DNA of 64,000 bases from Tumebacillus lacus (GCF_026410385.1 NZ_JAPMLT010000016.1:1-64000); one strand, 5' to 3'. Positions 50,002 through 59,451 are shown, counted from the stretch's first letter. A program made the numbers and translations. The notes: generated from the letters alone by a model not told the origin.

Positions 50002-50925
50002 ATGATGGTGCCTGCATACCTGCTCATGTGTCTGATCTTCGGCACGACCTTCCTCGCGATCAAGGTCGGGCTCAACGAGGGGCTGCCACCGTTCACGATG
50101 GCGACGTTGCGCTTTTTGGTCGCAGCTTTGCTCGTGCTCTCCTTCCTCACCTTTGTAAAAAAACTGTCGTGGCCGAAAAAGGCGAGCGACTATTTGGAGA
50201 TCACGCTGCTCGGCATTCTGCAGACGTCGATTCCGTTTGCCGCGCTGTTTTGGGCGGAGCAGCACGTCTCCTCCGGCACGGCCGCCTTGCTCGTCGCCAC
50301 GGCGCCGATCTTCATCGGCCTGATGAGCCGAATCGACCGCGGACAGTGGCTCGGCGTGCTGATTGCCCTTGGCGGCGTCTATCTGATCGTCTTCCCGGAC
50401 ATCGGTGTATCGGACGGCACGTGGGTCAACGACCTCGCCAAAGGGTCGATCATCGTCTCCGAGATCGCCTTCGCCTACGGAGTCATCCGCTCCAAGCGGT
50501 TCCTCGCCACCGGCATCTCGCCGCAGATCTTCAACGGCCTGCAGATGCTCTTTGCCTCGCTCGTGCTCGGCCTCGCCGCTCTGACGCTGGAACGGCCGTC
50601 CGCCACCGCGTGGACGACCACCGGCACTCTCAGCCTGCTCTACCTCACCGTCGTCGCCTCCGTGCTGGCATCGGGCATCTACTACTGGCTGCTCAAAGTC
50701 ACCAATCCGCTGTTCCCCAGCACCTGGACGTACGTCTCGCCGATCATCGCGATGCTGGCCGGTGCGCTCGTTTTGAACGAGCAGTTGACCGTGCTCGGCG
50801 TGACCGGCGCGCTGCTCGTCATCGGCGGCGTGGTCGTGATGAACATCACCCTGTTCCGCTCGCTCTGGCAACTGTACAAAAAAAAGGACAAAAGTCCCGC
50901 CGAACACAAGGCCTCCGTCTCATGA
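50002..50925 (+). CDS. EamA/DMT-family transporter
   Basis: A 307-residue protein with ten predicted membrane helices in two EamA repeats (residues ~5-135 and ~150-290), with ATAPIFIGL near 93 and PLFPSTWTYVSPIIAMLAG in the second repeat. Members export or import small metabolites; the substrate is unknown. The start has AAGGCGG about 14 bases upstream; the next codon is also ATG. The stop lies inside the terminator hairpin. Confidence 0.88.
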   Translation: MMVPAYLLMCLIFGTTFLAIKVGLNEGLPPFTMATLRFLVAALLVLSFLTFVKKLSWPKKASDYLEITLLGILQTSIPFAALFWAEQHVSSGTAALLVATAPIFIGLMSRIDRGQWLGVLIALGGVYLIVFPDIGVSDGTWVNDLAKGSIIVSEIAFAYGVIRSKRFLATGISPQIFNGLQMLFASLVLGLAALTLERPSATAWTTTGTLSLLYLTVVASVLASGIYYWLLKVTNPLFPSTWTYVSPIIAMLAGALVLNEQLTVLGVTGALLVIGGVVVMNITLFRSLWQLYKKKDKSPAEHKASVS

Positions 50926-50940
50926 CGGGGGCTTTTGTTT
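50911..50940 (+). terminator. Terminator overlapping the EamA stop codon
   Basis: GCCTCCGTC / GACGGGGGC stem with TTTTGTTT; the TGA at 50923-50925 is part of the hairpin. Confidence 0.7.
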
Positions 50941-51018
50941 CACAGACTAGGATATACGACCGACTCAAATCGTACACTGTATGCGAACCCTGTAAAAAGC
51001 TCCGAAAGGATGAACAGA

Positions 51019-52566
51019 ATGTCAGAGAATCTGGATTTATCCAAATTCGAGAAAAAATTGATCATCCGCAACATCGAACCAACCGACTTTGAAGAGATCA
51101 TCGCCTTGCAAAAGCTCTGCTTTCCCAACATGGACCCGTGGACGATCGGACAACTGCGCAGCCACCTGCAGCATTTCCCGGAAGGCCAGATCTGCGTCGA
51201 GTATGACGGCGAGATCATCGGCTCCTCCTCCTCGTTGATCGTCGACTTCAATGAATACGGCGAGCAGCACACGTGGGATGAGATCACCGATAAAGGCTAC
51301 ATCACCAACCACGACCCGGACGGATTTCACCTGTACGGCATGGAGATTATGGTCCACCCCGAATACCGCGGCATGAAGATCGGCCGCCGCCTCTATGAAG
51401 CGCGCAAACAACTGGCGCAGCGGCTCAATCTCAAAAGCATCATCATCGGCGGCCGCATTCCGAACTATCACAAATACGCCCATGAGATGTCGCCGCGCGA
51501 GTACACCGAGCAAGTCATCGACCACAACCTCTACGACCCGGTGCTCACCTTCCAACTGATGAACGGATTTGTCGTCAAGCGAATCAACGTCGACTATCTC
51601 AAAGACGACAAAGCGTCGCTCAAATACGCCACCTTGATGGAATGGAACAACGTCGACTACCGCCCGCAGAGCAAGCGGCAGTTCAAAACGTCGTTCCCGG
51701 TGCGGATCTGCTCCGTCCAGTACGGCATGAACGAGATCGAGGACTGGGAGGACTTTGCCACGCAGGTCGAGTACTACGTCGACGTGGCGGCCAACTACGG
51801 CTCCGACTTTGCCGTGTTCCCGGAGATCTTTACGATGCAGTTGCTCTCCTTCCTCAAAGAAAAGACACCGAGCCAGTCGGTGCGGATGCTGACCGAGTAT
51901 ACCGAGGAGTACATACGCCTCTTCCAAGACCTCGCCGTCTCCTACAACGTCAACATCATCGGCGGCTCGCACTTCGTCGAGGAGGACGGGAGCATCTACA
52001 ACATCGCCTATCTGTTCCGCCGGGACGGCACCATCGGCAAGCAATACAAACTGCACATCACCCCGAACGAACGCAAATGGTGGGGCATCCACCAAGGAGA
52101 CGAACTGCAGGTGTTTGACACCGACTGCGGCAAAGTGGCGATCCTGATCTGCTACGACATCGAGTTCCCGGAACTCGCCCGCATCGTGACGCAGCGAGGG
52201 GCGAACATCATCTTCACCCCGTTCTGCACCGAGGACCGACAGGGATACGTGCGCGTGCGCACCTGCGCACATGCACGGGCGATTGAAAATCAGGTCTACA
52301 CCGTCATCTCCGGCACCGTCGGCAACCTGCCGCACGTAGTCAACATGGACATTCAGTACGCCCAGTCGGCGATCTTCGCTCCGTCCGACTACGCCTTCCC
52401 CCGCGAAGGCATCGTCTCGGAAGCGGACGCCAATATCGAGATGGTCACCGTTGGCGACGTCGACCTCGAGATCCTGCGTCGTCAGCGCAAAGGCGGCTCC
52501 GTCACCCAACTGCGCGACCGCCGCACCGACCTTTTCGAAGTCAGATGGCGGGAACGCGAACGGTAA
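51019..52566 (+). CDS. yhcX: GNAT acetyltransferase fused to a carbon-nitrogen hydrolase (YhcX-like)
   Basis: A 515-residue fusion. Residues ~12-205 are a GNAT domain with the acetyl-CoA loop HPEYRGMKIGRRL; residues ~225-500 are a nitrilase-type hydrolase with the catalytic triad as Glu in PEIFTM, Lys in YKLHITPNE and Cys in ILICYDIEFPE. The same architecture occurs in B. subtilis YhcX. The start is the ATG at 51019, six bases after AAAGGATG; another ATG at 51010 overlaps the site. The substrate is unknown. Confidence 0.88.
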   Translation: MSENLDLSKFEKKLIIRNIEPTDFEEIIALQKLCFPNMDPWTIGQLRSHLQHFPEGQICVEYDGEIIGSSSSLIVDFNEYGEQHTWDEITDKGYITNHDPDGFHLYGMEIMVHPEYRGMKIGRRLYEARKQLAQRLNLKSIIIGGRIPNYHKYAHEMSPREYTEQVIDHNLYDPVLTFQLMNGFVVKRINVDYLKDDKASLKYATLMEWNNVDYRPQSKRQFKTSFPVRICSVQYGMNEIEDWEDFATQVEYYVDVAANYGSDFAVFPEIFTMQLLSFLKEKTPSQSVRMLTEYTEEYIRLFQDLAVSYNVNIIGGSHFVEEDGSIYNIAYLFRRDGTIGKQYKLHITPNERKWWGIHQGDELQVFDTDCGKVAILICYDIEFPELARIVTQRGANIIFTPFCTEDRQGYVRVRTCAHARAIENQVYTVISGTVGNLPHVVNMDIQYAQSAIFAPSDYAFPREGIVSEADANIEMVTVGDVDLEILRRQRKGGSVTQLRDRRTDLFEVRWRERER

Positions 52567-52577
52567 GAGCCGAATAC

Positions 52578-52608
52578 GAAAAGACCGTCCCGAGGGACGG
52601 TCTTTTTT
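52578..52608. terminator. Bidirectional terminator after the GNAT-nitrilase gene
   Basis: AAAAGACCGTCC / GGACGGTCTTTT with a 4-base loop between two convergent units. Confidence 0.85.
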
Positions 52609-52642
52609 CATCGAGACGGCATTCTTGCTGCGCCTGTTGTCT

Positions 52643-52945
52643 TTAGACGTTCGACGAGTCATCGTAGTCGTAGCGGACGCCGTCTTGCATGGCGGCCGGT
52701 GCCCCTGCGTCTGCCGCGCCTGCGACGTTCGCTGCGCCGCCGATCTCAGCCGTGCCGTATGCGCTGCGCTCTGCACTCGCTTGTCCGCCGATGCCACCTG
52801 CGGCGTTTGTCGCGCCTGCTGCGCCGGCCACTCCTACATCCAGACGGTTCGCCAACTCCTCGACTTTGCCCGCCATGCCCTCTTCTTGGGCGGCGTTTTG
52901 CGCTGCGTTCAGACCTTGTTGGATCGCGTTATTGTTGTCGGTCAT
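52643..52945 (-). CDS. Small Ala/Gly/Asn-rich protein, spl-associated
   Basis: A ~100-residue hydrophilic, low-complexity protein: an Asn/Gln-rich N-terminus (MTDNNNAIQQGLNAAQNAAQ), a KVEELANRL helix, and an Ala/Gly-rich tail ending in DYDDSS. No family recognised; its composition recalls small spore proteins. The start is the ATG at 52945, eight bases after AAGGGAGC. It is the last gene of a minus-strand run with spore photoproduct lyase and overlaps the 51-residue gene by 17 bases. Confidence 0.6.
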   Translation of the reverse strand: MTDNNNAIQQGLNAAQNAAQEEGMAGKVEELANRLDVGVAGAAGATNAAGGIGGQASAERSAYGTAEIGGAANVAGAADAGAPAAMQDGVRYDYDDSSNV

Positions 52946-53084
52946 TCTCGCCACGCTCCCTTCTCAGCTCTTCTCGTTCTCTCTCGCGTCTTTCCCGTGC
53001 TTGCTTAAACCCGAGGGAGTCGTCGGATGCCCCTTCAAACTCCGCCTGCAAAGCACTTCGAATCGCGTCCTTATCTTCTCTCAT
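52929..53084 (-). CDS. 51-residue charged protein between splB and the Ala-rich gene
   Basis: Read from the ATG at 53082-53084 with a strong AGGAGGTG seven bases upstream. The product is MREDKDAIRSAL..FEGASDDSLGFKQARERRERE.. ending NDRQQ: an acidic head and an Arg/Glu-rich helix. The stop (TAA) is at 52929-52931, inside the next gene, so the genes are coupled. No family recognised. It falls in what would otherwise be a 150-base gap after splB. Confidence 0.65.
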   Translation of the reverse strand: MREDKDAIRSALQAEFEGASDDSLGFKQARERREREREELRRERGENDRQQ

Positions 53085-53095
53085 CCGGGCACCTC

Positions 53096-54121
53096 CTATG
53101 TGAAATACTCGATCCTTGCATCCGGGAAATACATCTCAATCTGTTCCCGCATAAACATCTCGAGCTTCGACGCGTCATCCGGCATGTACACCCATTTGCC
53201 CCGTCCGTATTTCCCATATTTGTACTTCCGCTTGCTCTCATCCAGATCGAGCTTCGTGTTCGGATAGTGCGTCTGGATCGTCTTTTTTGCCACCGCCGTA
53301 AACCGATGCTGGATCAGCTCAAACGTCAGATCCCGCTTCGCTTCCGGCACCAGCTCTTTCGACAGTCTCTCCATCAGTTCCGCATAGCCGTCCTCCCAGC
53401 CCTCATACATCACCAACGGTGCGAGGATAAAGCCCAGCGGATACCCCGCTCGGGCGATCTTTCCGGCCGCCGTCAGCCGCTGATCAAAATTGGCCACACC
53501 CGGTTCAAAATGTTTGATCACATAGCGGGAGTTCAGCGAAAAGCGAAACCGGGTGCGCCCGTTGTGCTTGGCATCGAGCAGCCCGTCCACATCGTCATAT
53601 TTCGTGACAAACCGCAATTTGCCAAGTGTGCTCTGCCCGAAAAATTCGATCATCCGCTTCATGCTGCCTGTCAAATGCTCCACCGCAATCGGGTCGGACG
53701 TGCAGGCCGCCTCAAACACCGTTGGCTCAGGAGCCCGTTCGTCGATATACTTCTGCGCCGTGTCGAGGATCTCGTCGATGTTCACATACACGCGCACATA
53801 CGGCTTTTTGCCCATCGTCGTCTGCAGATAACAGTAGTGACAATGCCCTGGACAACCCGTCGACGCAGGCAGGGCATAGTCGGCCGACGGCTTGGACGTA
53901 TCCAGTTTCATCGTCTTTTTCAACCCGACGACCAGTGTGCGTTTGGCATTGGCGTACGCTTGCAACGGCGTGTCGCCGGGGATGCCGGTGACGCGGTTGT
54001 GCGAGGTGGTCATCTTGACTTCGACATCGGAGTCTTTGTAGCGGCGATACAGCTCTTCCCCGACCGGATAGTTCAGCGCATCCGGTTCAAAAAACACCAG
54101 ATCCGGCTCAAAACGCACCAT
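53096..54121 (-). CDS. splB: Spore photoproduct lyase
   Basis: A 341-residue radical SAM enzyme that repairs the thymine dimer-like spore photoproduct during germination. The cluster motif is CPGHCHYC near residue 90, and the H-atom-donor cysteine lies in EAACTSDP near 140. The C-terminus (KYKYGKYGRGKWVY) is typical. Length matches SplB. TGAGGTGA precedes the ATG. It lies 12 bases after the DUF212 gene. Confidence 0.93.
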   Translation of the reverse strand: MVRFEPDLVFFEPDALNYPVGEELYRRYKDSDVEVKMTTSHNRVTGIPGDTPLQAYANAKRTLVVGLKKTMKLDTSKPSADYALPASTGCPGHCHYCYLQTTMGKKPYVRVYVNIDEILDTAQKYIDERAPEPTVFEAACTSDPIAVEHLTGSMKRMIEFFGQSTLGKLRFVTKYDDVDGLLDAKHNGRTRFRFSLNSRYVIKHFEPGVANFDQRLTAAGKIARAGYPLGFILAPLVMYEGWEDGYAELMERLSKELVPEAKRDLTFELIQHRFTAVAKKTIQTHYPNTKLDLDESKRKYKYGKYGRGKWVYMPDDASKLEMFMREQIEMYFPDARIEYFT

Positions 54122-54133
54122 CAGCGTTTCACC

Positions 54134-54619
54134 TCACAGATACAACAGATGAAGGATCAGTCCGATAAAAATCCCAAACGCCGCGCCGCCCGCCACCTCA
54201 ATCGGTTGATGTCCGAGCAGTTCTTTCAACTTTTTGCGCTGTTGCTGCAAGGAGAAGCGGGACAGCTCCGGATCGTCCGTCTCGATGTGCCGTTCAAACA
54301 ACGCAGCCAACGCGTTGATCTCGATCGCCTGCTCGCCGGCATGACGGCGGATACCCATCGCATCGTACATCACCACGAGCCCCAGCACCACCGACAACGC
54401 AAACTCCGTCGAGCCGAGCCCCTCCTGCCAGCCGACCGCCGACGCCAACGCCGTCACACCGGCCGAGTGCGAGCTCGGCATCCCGCCTGTGCCGACAAAG
54501 CGGGTCAGATCCCACGTGCCCGAAAAGATGCGATGCAACGGGATCTTCACGAGTTGGGCTATGACAATCGCAGCAAGAGCGGCGACAAGCGGGTAATTCC
54601 CGACCACCCCAGAGCCCAC
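54134..54619 (-). CDS. DUF212 divergent PAP2 membrane protein (YuiD-like)
   Basis: A 161-residue protein with four predicted helices and the reduced PAP2 phosphatase motifs: GGMPSSHSA near 45, RRHAGEQA near 92 and GHQPIEV near 137. A membrane-lipid phosphatase role is inferred by family; B. subtilis YuiD is comparable. It is the first gene of the splB operon. Confidence 0.83.
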   Translation of the reverse strand: MGSGVVGNYPLVAALAAIVIAQLVKIPLHRIFSGTWDLTRFVGTGGMPSSHSAGVTALASAVGWQEGLGSTEFALSVVLGLVVMYDAMGIRRHAGEQAIEINALAALFERHIETDDPELSRFSLQQQRKKLKELLGHQPIEVAGGAAFGIFIGLILHLLYL

Positions 54620-54651
54620 TGTGTTCCCCCCTTTCCCCTGTTTAGTATGTA

Positions 54652-54692
54652 CGAAAAAGGCAGGGATGCCTGTTCAGCTCCCCTGCCTTTAT
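54652..54692 (-). terminator. Terminator after the B12-radical SAM gene
   Basis: AAAGGCAGGG / CCCTGCCTTT stem with a 14-base loop and T-tract on the minus strand, within 40 bases of the stop. Confidence 0.7.
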
Positions 54693-54694
54693 TT

Positions 54695-56458
54695 TCACAC
54701 TGTGACCACGTTCAATTTGTCCAGCGGCACATAGAAATACTCCGTCTGCCCGCTCTGCCCTTTGCCGTAGTAAGCGACGAGCAGGTGCGGATCTTCCTCC
54801 GCCGTGAAGCAGCTCGATTCCAAGTTGTGCGGCAGGACTTCGAGCATGCAGTGTTTGTGAATCTCCTGCTCCCCGAGCCCGAGCGCGGCGAACTCCGGCC
54901 CGAGCAGTTCCGGGCTCACCGTCAGCAGCTTGATGATCCGCGACGACTCCGCCTTGTCCAGCGAGCGCTCCCACCAGATGCCGCGCGGCTTGTTTTTAAA
55001 TCCTTTCAGGTAGTCGAGCTTCATCAGCCCTTCGATCACGTCCATCCGCTTGACACCGCGATGGAGCAAGAACTGTTTGAGCCGTTTGAACAGGTCTTCC
55101 ACCTGATGCCCGATCCGGCTCCAACCCTGCTCCTCCCAGTAGTCGCCAAACTCCTGGAAGAAGTCGAACGGCGTGCCGAACTCCTCCTCGATCAGATACA
55201 TCACCGTACGGTCGGAGCGATGTGCGTTCCAATACTTCTCCAGCACGTCCTCGACCCGCTTGATCCGAATCACTTCGTCAAAGGAGAGCACGTCGTTGTA
55301 CAAGATCTCATACGGCGCATGCTCCATATACGCATAGCCGTACTTTTCCGCTTCCAGCCGCACGCCGACCCCGCGCAGCATTTTCAGGAATCCAAGCTGC
55401 AACTCTTCGGGCCCGAGGGCAAACACGTCGTTGAACGTTTTGCGGAACGACTGGTAGTCCTCTTCCGGGAGACCGGCGATCAAGTCGAGATGCTGATCGA
55501 TCTTGCCGCTGTTCTTCACCCCGAGCACCGTCGCCGTGAGCTTTTCCCAGTTTTGTTTGCGCTGCACAATCGAGTTGGTCAGATCGTTCGTCGACTGCAC
55601 CCCGATCTCAAAGCGGAAGATCCCCGGCGGCGCGTTTTCCGCCAGATACTGCACCACGTCCGGCTTCAAGATATCGGCGGTGATCTCAAACTGGAACACG
55701 GTGCCATTGTGATTTTGAATCAAGAAATCAAAGATCTGCAGAGCAAATCGGCGGTGAATGTTGAACGTGCGGTCGACAAACTTGACCGTCTTGACCCCGG
55801 CGTCGATCAGCCGCTTCAACTCCTGTTTGGTGCGCTCCACATCAAAATAGCGCACCCCGGTCTCAATCGACGACAGGCAATACGAACAAGAGAACGGACA
55901 GCCCCGCGAGCACTCAAAATACACGACGCGGTTGACCAGCGTCGGCAGGTCGTCCTCGTCAAACGGCGACGGGATCTCGTTCAAGTCGAGCTTTTCCCGC
56001 GGGAACGTCTGATGGACCTCGCCGTTTTCATTGCGGTACAAGATCCCCGGTACCAGTTCCATCCGCTGTTGCCCTTCGATCTCCTTCAACACATGATGGA
56101 ACGTCTTCTCCCCTTCGCCGGTGACGATGACGTCGACCTCCGGGAGCCGCTCCATCCAGTAGCGTGAGTCGTACGACACTTCCGGGCCGCCGAGCACGAT
56201 CTTTACGTTCGGGTTGGTCTTGCGTAGGATCTGGATGATCGGGATCGTTTCTTCGATGTTCCAGATGTAACAGGAAAAGCCGACCACATCCGGTCGCCGC
56301 TGATGGATGTCGGCCGCGACGGAGAGTGCCGGATCTTTGATCGTGTATTCACACAGATCGATATCCGGAAAATCCTGTCTCGCATAGGCGCGCAGATAGC
56401 GCAGCGCCAGCGAGGAATGTATGTATTTCGCATTCAACGTTGCCAATACGATTTTCAT
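54695..56458 (-). CDS. B12-binding radical SAM protein (DUF4080 type)
   Basis: A 587-residue protein. Residues 1-135 are a cobalamin-binding-like alpha/beta domain; the radical SAM cluster motif is CPFSCSYC near 195; and a long C-terminal part (~400-587) resembles DUF4080. Such proteins methylate or rearrange unknown substrates. No operon partners. The B12-binding histidine motif (DxHxxG) is not evident, so cobalamin use should be treated as inferred. Confidence 0.8.
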   Translation of the reverse strand: MKIVLATLNAKYIHSSLALRYLRAYARQDFPDIDLCEYTIKDPALSVAADIHQRRPDVVGFSCYIWNIEETIPIIQILRKTNPNVKIVLGGPEVSYDSRYWMERLPEVDVIVTGEGEKTFHHVLKEIEGQQRMELVPGILYRNENGEVHQTFPREKLDLNEIPSPFDEDDLPTLVNRVVYFECSRGCPFSCSYCLSSIETGVRYFDVERTKQELKRLIDAGVKTVKFVDRTFNIHRRFALQIFDFLIQNHNGTVFQFEITADILKPDVVQYLAENAPPGIFRFEIGVQSTNDLTNSIVQRKQNWEKLTATVLGVKNSGKIDQHLDLIAGLPEEDYQSFRKTFNDVFALGPEELQLGFLKMLRGVGVRLEAEKYGYAYMEHAPYEILYNDVLSFDEVIRIKRVEDVLEKYWNAHRSDRTVMYLIEEEFGTPFDFFQEFGDYWEEQGWSRIGHQVEDLFKRLKQFLLHRGVKRMDVIEGLMKLDYLKGFKNKPRGIWWERSLDKAESSRIIKLLTVSPELLGPEFAALGLGEQEIHKHCMLEVLPHNLESSCFTAEEDPHLLVAYYGKGQSGQTEYFYVPLDKLNVVTV

Positions 56459-56594
56459 TTGGGTCCTCCAACTAGTTCATCATGTGAGTGGTTCGTTCAT
56501 ATGCTGTCTTGACGCGACTTTGTCTTGGTCTAAGTATAGTACAGTTTGCCCGCAACCATAAGTGGGCATCGATTCCTCTGGAGGTGGATTTTCG

Positions 56595-56912
56595 TTGATC
56601 AACGTAGAACCGATGCTCTTCGGTGACAAGATCGCTCTGGCCATCTCTGTCACGCTCCCGAAGACCAACCTCGTGATGGTGACCACAAAGACCGGGTACA
56701 TCATGTGCGGCGCGCTCGATGTCGGACTGCTCAATGACCGCTTGAAAGACCGCGGGATCATCGCAGCCCGCGCAGTCGGTGTCAAAACGATCGACCAACT
56801 GCTCGACGCACCGATGGAATCGACGACGATCAAAGCGCAAGAACTGGGCATCGTCCCCGGCGTTACCGGCCGACAAGCGATTGAGACGCTGCTGCAACTG
56901 GAGCACCAATAA
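56595..56912 (+). CDS. yunC: YunC family protein (DUF1805)
   Basis: A 105-residue protein with the family core GYIMCGALDVGLLNDRLKDRGI and AVGVKTIDQLLDAP. The function is unknown. The start is a TTG at 56595 with GGAGGTGGA ten bases upstream; the reading from 56562 includes the binding site and should be discarded. Confidence 0.85.
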   Translation: MINVEPMLFGDKIALAISVTLPKTNLVMVTTKTGYIMCGALDVGLLNDRLKDRGIIAARAVGVKTIDQLLDAPMESTTIKAQELGIVPGVTGRQAIETLLQLEHQ

Positions 56913-56913
56913 A

Positions 56914-56946
56914 AACACCCCCGGGCCATCGCTCGGGGGTCTTTTC
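56914..56946. terminator. Terminator between yunC and the glycosyltransferase gene
   Basis: ACCCCCGGGC / GCTCGGGGGT stem and TTTT. Confidence 0.7.
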
Positions 56947-56957
56947 ATGCGTGCCTG

Positions 56958-58205
56958 TTAATTGCTCAGTTCGTCCAGACGAATCGCCCGGTTGTGCTGA
57001 GTATGGCTCCACGTCTTGTTGTTCTTGGTAAAGAATGCGACCAACGTGATCGGGAACCACGTCAGCAAGAACACGGGGTAGATGATCAAGGCCACGTAGG
57101 CTCGCCAGTTCGCTTTTTCCAAGAACATCGACAGAGGCAACTGTGCGTACAACAGCGCGTTGATCAACACCCAGTACTCGGTCGGCAGCAAGACGCGCTG
57201 AATGTCGGTGACCGCCCACCAGCTCGGCATGACCAACTGCAGGTACAGGATGACCGAGGTCAGGAAGATGATCAACAGACGCATCGGTTGGAACAGATAG
57301 AGCGCCGCATCGAGCATCGCCCAGTTGCGGTTTTTGATGCTCTTGCCAAGCAGCGGCCAGAAGTAGCGCGATGCGCAGTCAAAGTGACCTTGCATCCAGC
57401 GCAGACGCTGGTTGTAAGAAGCCTTCAGCGTGTTCGGCTTCTCATCGTAGACGCGGGCGTTGTGCGCCCAGGTCGGATAGATGCCGCGCTCGACGCAACG
57501 AGCGGTGAACTCGACGTCCTCGGTCAGCGAATGCGCGCCCCAGCCCATCTCTTTGAGCAGAGCGGTGTCGATGCAGATACCGGTGCCACCCAGCGCATTG
57601 GCAAGGCCAAGGTTGTAGCGGGCCAACTGCCACATGCGGTTGGTAAAGTAGTACGAAATCGCCATGGACATCGAAATCCAAGAATCGTTCGGATTTTTCG
57701 TATCGAGATAGCCCTGCACGACGCGAGAGCCGGTCATAAGCTTTTCGTTCATCTCCAGCAGGAAATCTTTCGCTGCCAGATTGTCTGCGTCAAACATCAC
57801 GACCGCATCATACTGACGCTCCTGTTCCCAGAGGCGTTCCAGCATCCACTCAATCGCGTACCCCTTGCCGCGTTTGGTGTCGTCAAAACGCTCAAACGCC
57901 AAAGCGCCTGCGTTTCGCACGATGTCAGCCGTCGAATCTGTGCAGTTGTCGCAAATGACAAAGATGTCATACATCTCACGCGGATAATCGAGCTTTTGCA
58001 AGTTTTCGATCAAAGGTTCGATGACCTCTGCTTCATTATGAGCAGCCACGAAGATCGCGAACGTTTTTTGCGGTGTATGGACACGCGTATCTTTCATCTG
58101 TTTGATCCCAAACATCGATACGCCAACCTGATAGGCACTGATCGCGCCCGTCAGACCCTGAAGCGCGATAAAAGCACCATCCGCCAGAGATCCAAGAATA
58201 CTCAT
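56958..58205 (-). CDS. Family 2 glycosyltransferase, membrane-bound
   Basis: A 415-residue processive-type GT2. Near residue 50 begins the GT-A domain (IFVAAHNEAEVIEPL), with DADN near 140, TEDVEF near 230 and the QRLRWMQGH (QxxRW) motif near 270. At least three C-terminal helices follow. It probably polymerises an extracellular polysaccharide or modifies the envelope. It stands alone. Confidence 0.87.
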   Translation of the reverse strand: MSILGSLADGAFIALQGLTGAISAYQVGVSMFGIKQMKDTRVHTPQKTFAIFVAAHNEAEVIEPLIENLQKLDYPREMYDIFVICDNCTDSTADIVRNAGALAFERFDDTKRGKGYAIEWMLERLWEQERQYDAVVMFDADNLAAKDFLLEMNEKLMTGSRVVQGYLDTKNPNDSWISMSMAISYYFTNRMWQLARYNLGLANALGGTGICIDTALLKEMGWGAHSLTEDVEFTARCVERGIYPTWAHNARVYDEKPNTLKASYNQRLRWMQGHFDCASRYFWPLLGKSIKNRNWAMLDAALYLFQPMRLLIIFLTSVILYLQLVMPSWWAVTDIQRVLLPTEYWVLINALLYAQLPLSMFLEKANWRAYVALIIYPVFLLTWFPITLVAFFTKNNKTWSHTQHNRAIRLDELSN

Positions 58206-58414
58206 TCAGTCTTCCCTCGCTTTATTGTGGCATCTCCACATCTCAATTTTGTTGAGCATCAGTCGTGAGTAGCAATTAGGATGTGTTCGAAGTTCACACG
58301 CTATCCTACTATAACAGATATGCTTGGTATGGACAAGTATACATGAAGAATGAGAGCATGCACCATTTCTGGGCTCAAAAAATAAGCTAGTGGCAACGAA
58401 AGGGGGACTGTCGC

Positions 58415-59413
58415 ATGCATGACGTCGAGCGTCTGATCCGCGAACATTGGCAGGTCGAGGCTGAACAGATCGAACGGGTGGGTCCTGTGTGGCGCGTGAC
58501 TTCAACGGACGGTGAGAAGTACTGCCTGAAGGCCGGCAAGCACGGCCTGCCCCGCCTCCTGTTTCATCATCATACGATCGAATTTCTCTGGCAGAACGGA
58601 TATACCGAAACTCCCCGCCTCCTGCTCACCTCCCAAGGGGAGCCTTATGCGGACACTGAACACAGCCCCTTTGTGCTGACCCGCTGGGTTGGGCGCGCCC
58701 TCGATCCGACTTCCCTGCACGAGTGGATCGGCGCGGCCGAATCGTTGGCCCGCTTTCACGCCGCCTCGAAAGGCATGCGCCTCCCGCCCGGCATTCGGCC
58801 GCACTCGTTCAAAGGTCGCTGGCTGCGTCGCTTCGCCGTCCGCAACGAGCGTCTCGCCGCATTGGCCGCGGGCCTTGAAACGGCCGATCACCCCTTTGCA
58901 GCGACCGCCCGTCAAGATGCGCCCGCCGTGCTGGAAAACGCCCGCGCCGCTTTGCAAGCGCTCAGACTCTCCGCCTACCGCGATCTCGTGCGCGAAGTTC
59001 GCGAGCGGCCGCTGCTGACTCACGGCAACGTAAAAGCCGAAAACTTCACCGTCGACCGCGACGGGTCGACTGCGATTATAGACTTCGATTCGTTCCGCTT
59101 TGATCTGCCCGTGCAAGACCTCGTCCACCTGCTGAGCGGCGCGCTCCCTGCCCTCGGCTGGTCGCAGGAGCACGCAGAAACGCTGTTTCACGCCTATCAC
59201 CGCATTCGCCCGCTCGAACCCCGCGAGGTGCCCGTCCTGCTCGCGTTGTTGCGCTATCCGTACAGCGCGGCCAAAGTGTTGCACCGATATCTGGAGCCGG
59301 AGCGATCTCCTGCCAAGTCGTTGCGCAAATGGAAGAAAGGATTGGAAGAAATGTATCGAACTGATGAATTTTTGACAAAATGGGCTGATTCGCTAAAATT
59401 TCGTGTACAATGA
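58415..59413 (+). CDS. CotS-family spore coat kinase-like protein
   Basis: A 332-residue aminoglycoside-phosphotransferase-fold protein. It keeps a LTHGNVKAENF catalytic loop (Asn in place of the usual Asp, HGNVKAEN) near 207 and IIDFDSFRFDLPVQDL near 225, as in CotS/CotI/YutH. The Asp to Asn change at the catalytic base may mean weak or no kinase activity, as known for some coat members. AAAGGGGG precedes the ATG. Confidence 0.8.
   Translation: MHDVERLIREHWQVEAEQIERVGPVWRVTSTDGEKYCLKAGKHGLPRLLFHHHTIEFLWQNGYTETPRLLLTSQGEPYADTEHSPFVLTRWVGRALDPTSLHEWIGAAESLARFHAASKGMRLPPGIRPHSFKGRWLRRFAVRNERLAALAAGLETADHPFAATARQDAPAVLENARAALQALRLSAYRDLVREVRERPLLTHGNVKAENFTVDRDGSTAIIDFDSFRFDLPVQDLVHLLSGALPALGWSQEHAETLFHAYHRIRPLEPREVPVLLALLRYPYSAAKVLHRYLEPERSPAKSLRKWKKGLEEMYRTDEFLTKWADSLKFRVQ
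59372..59399 (+). promoter_or_regulatory. dedA promoter inside the cotS-like gene
   Basis: TTGACA (59372-59377), 16 bases, TAAAAT (59394-59399) lie in the last codons of the CotS-like gene, about 53 bases before the DedA start. Confidence 0.55.
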
Positions 59414-59451
59414 GGTGAAGTGAAACTAAGACAAGCGAGGTAGGTACACGA

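Noticed and set aside
53027-56167. 1046-residue plus-strand open frame across splB and the radical SAM gene
   Set aside because: It crosses two recognised minus-strand genes and their terminators, so it is a shadow of high-GC codon use.
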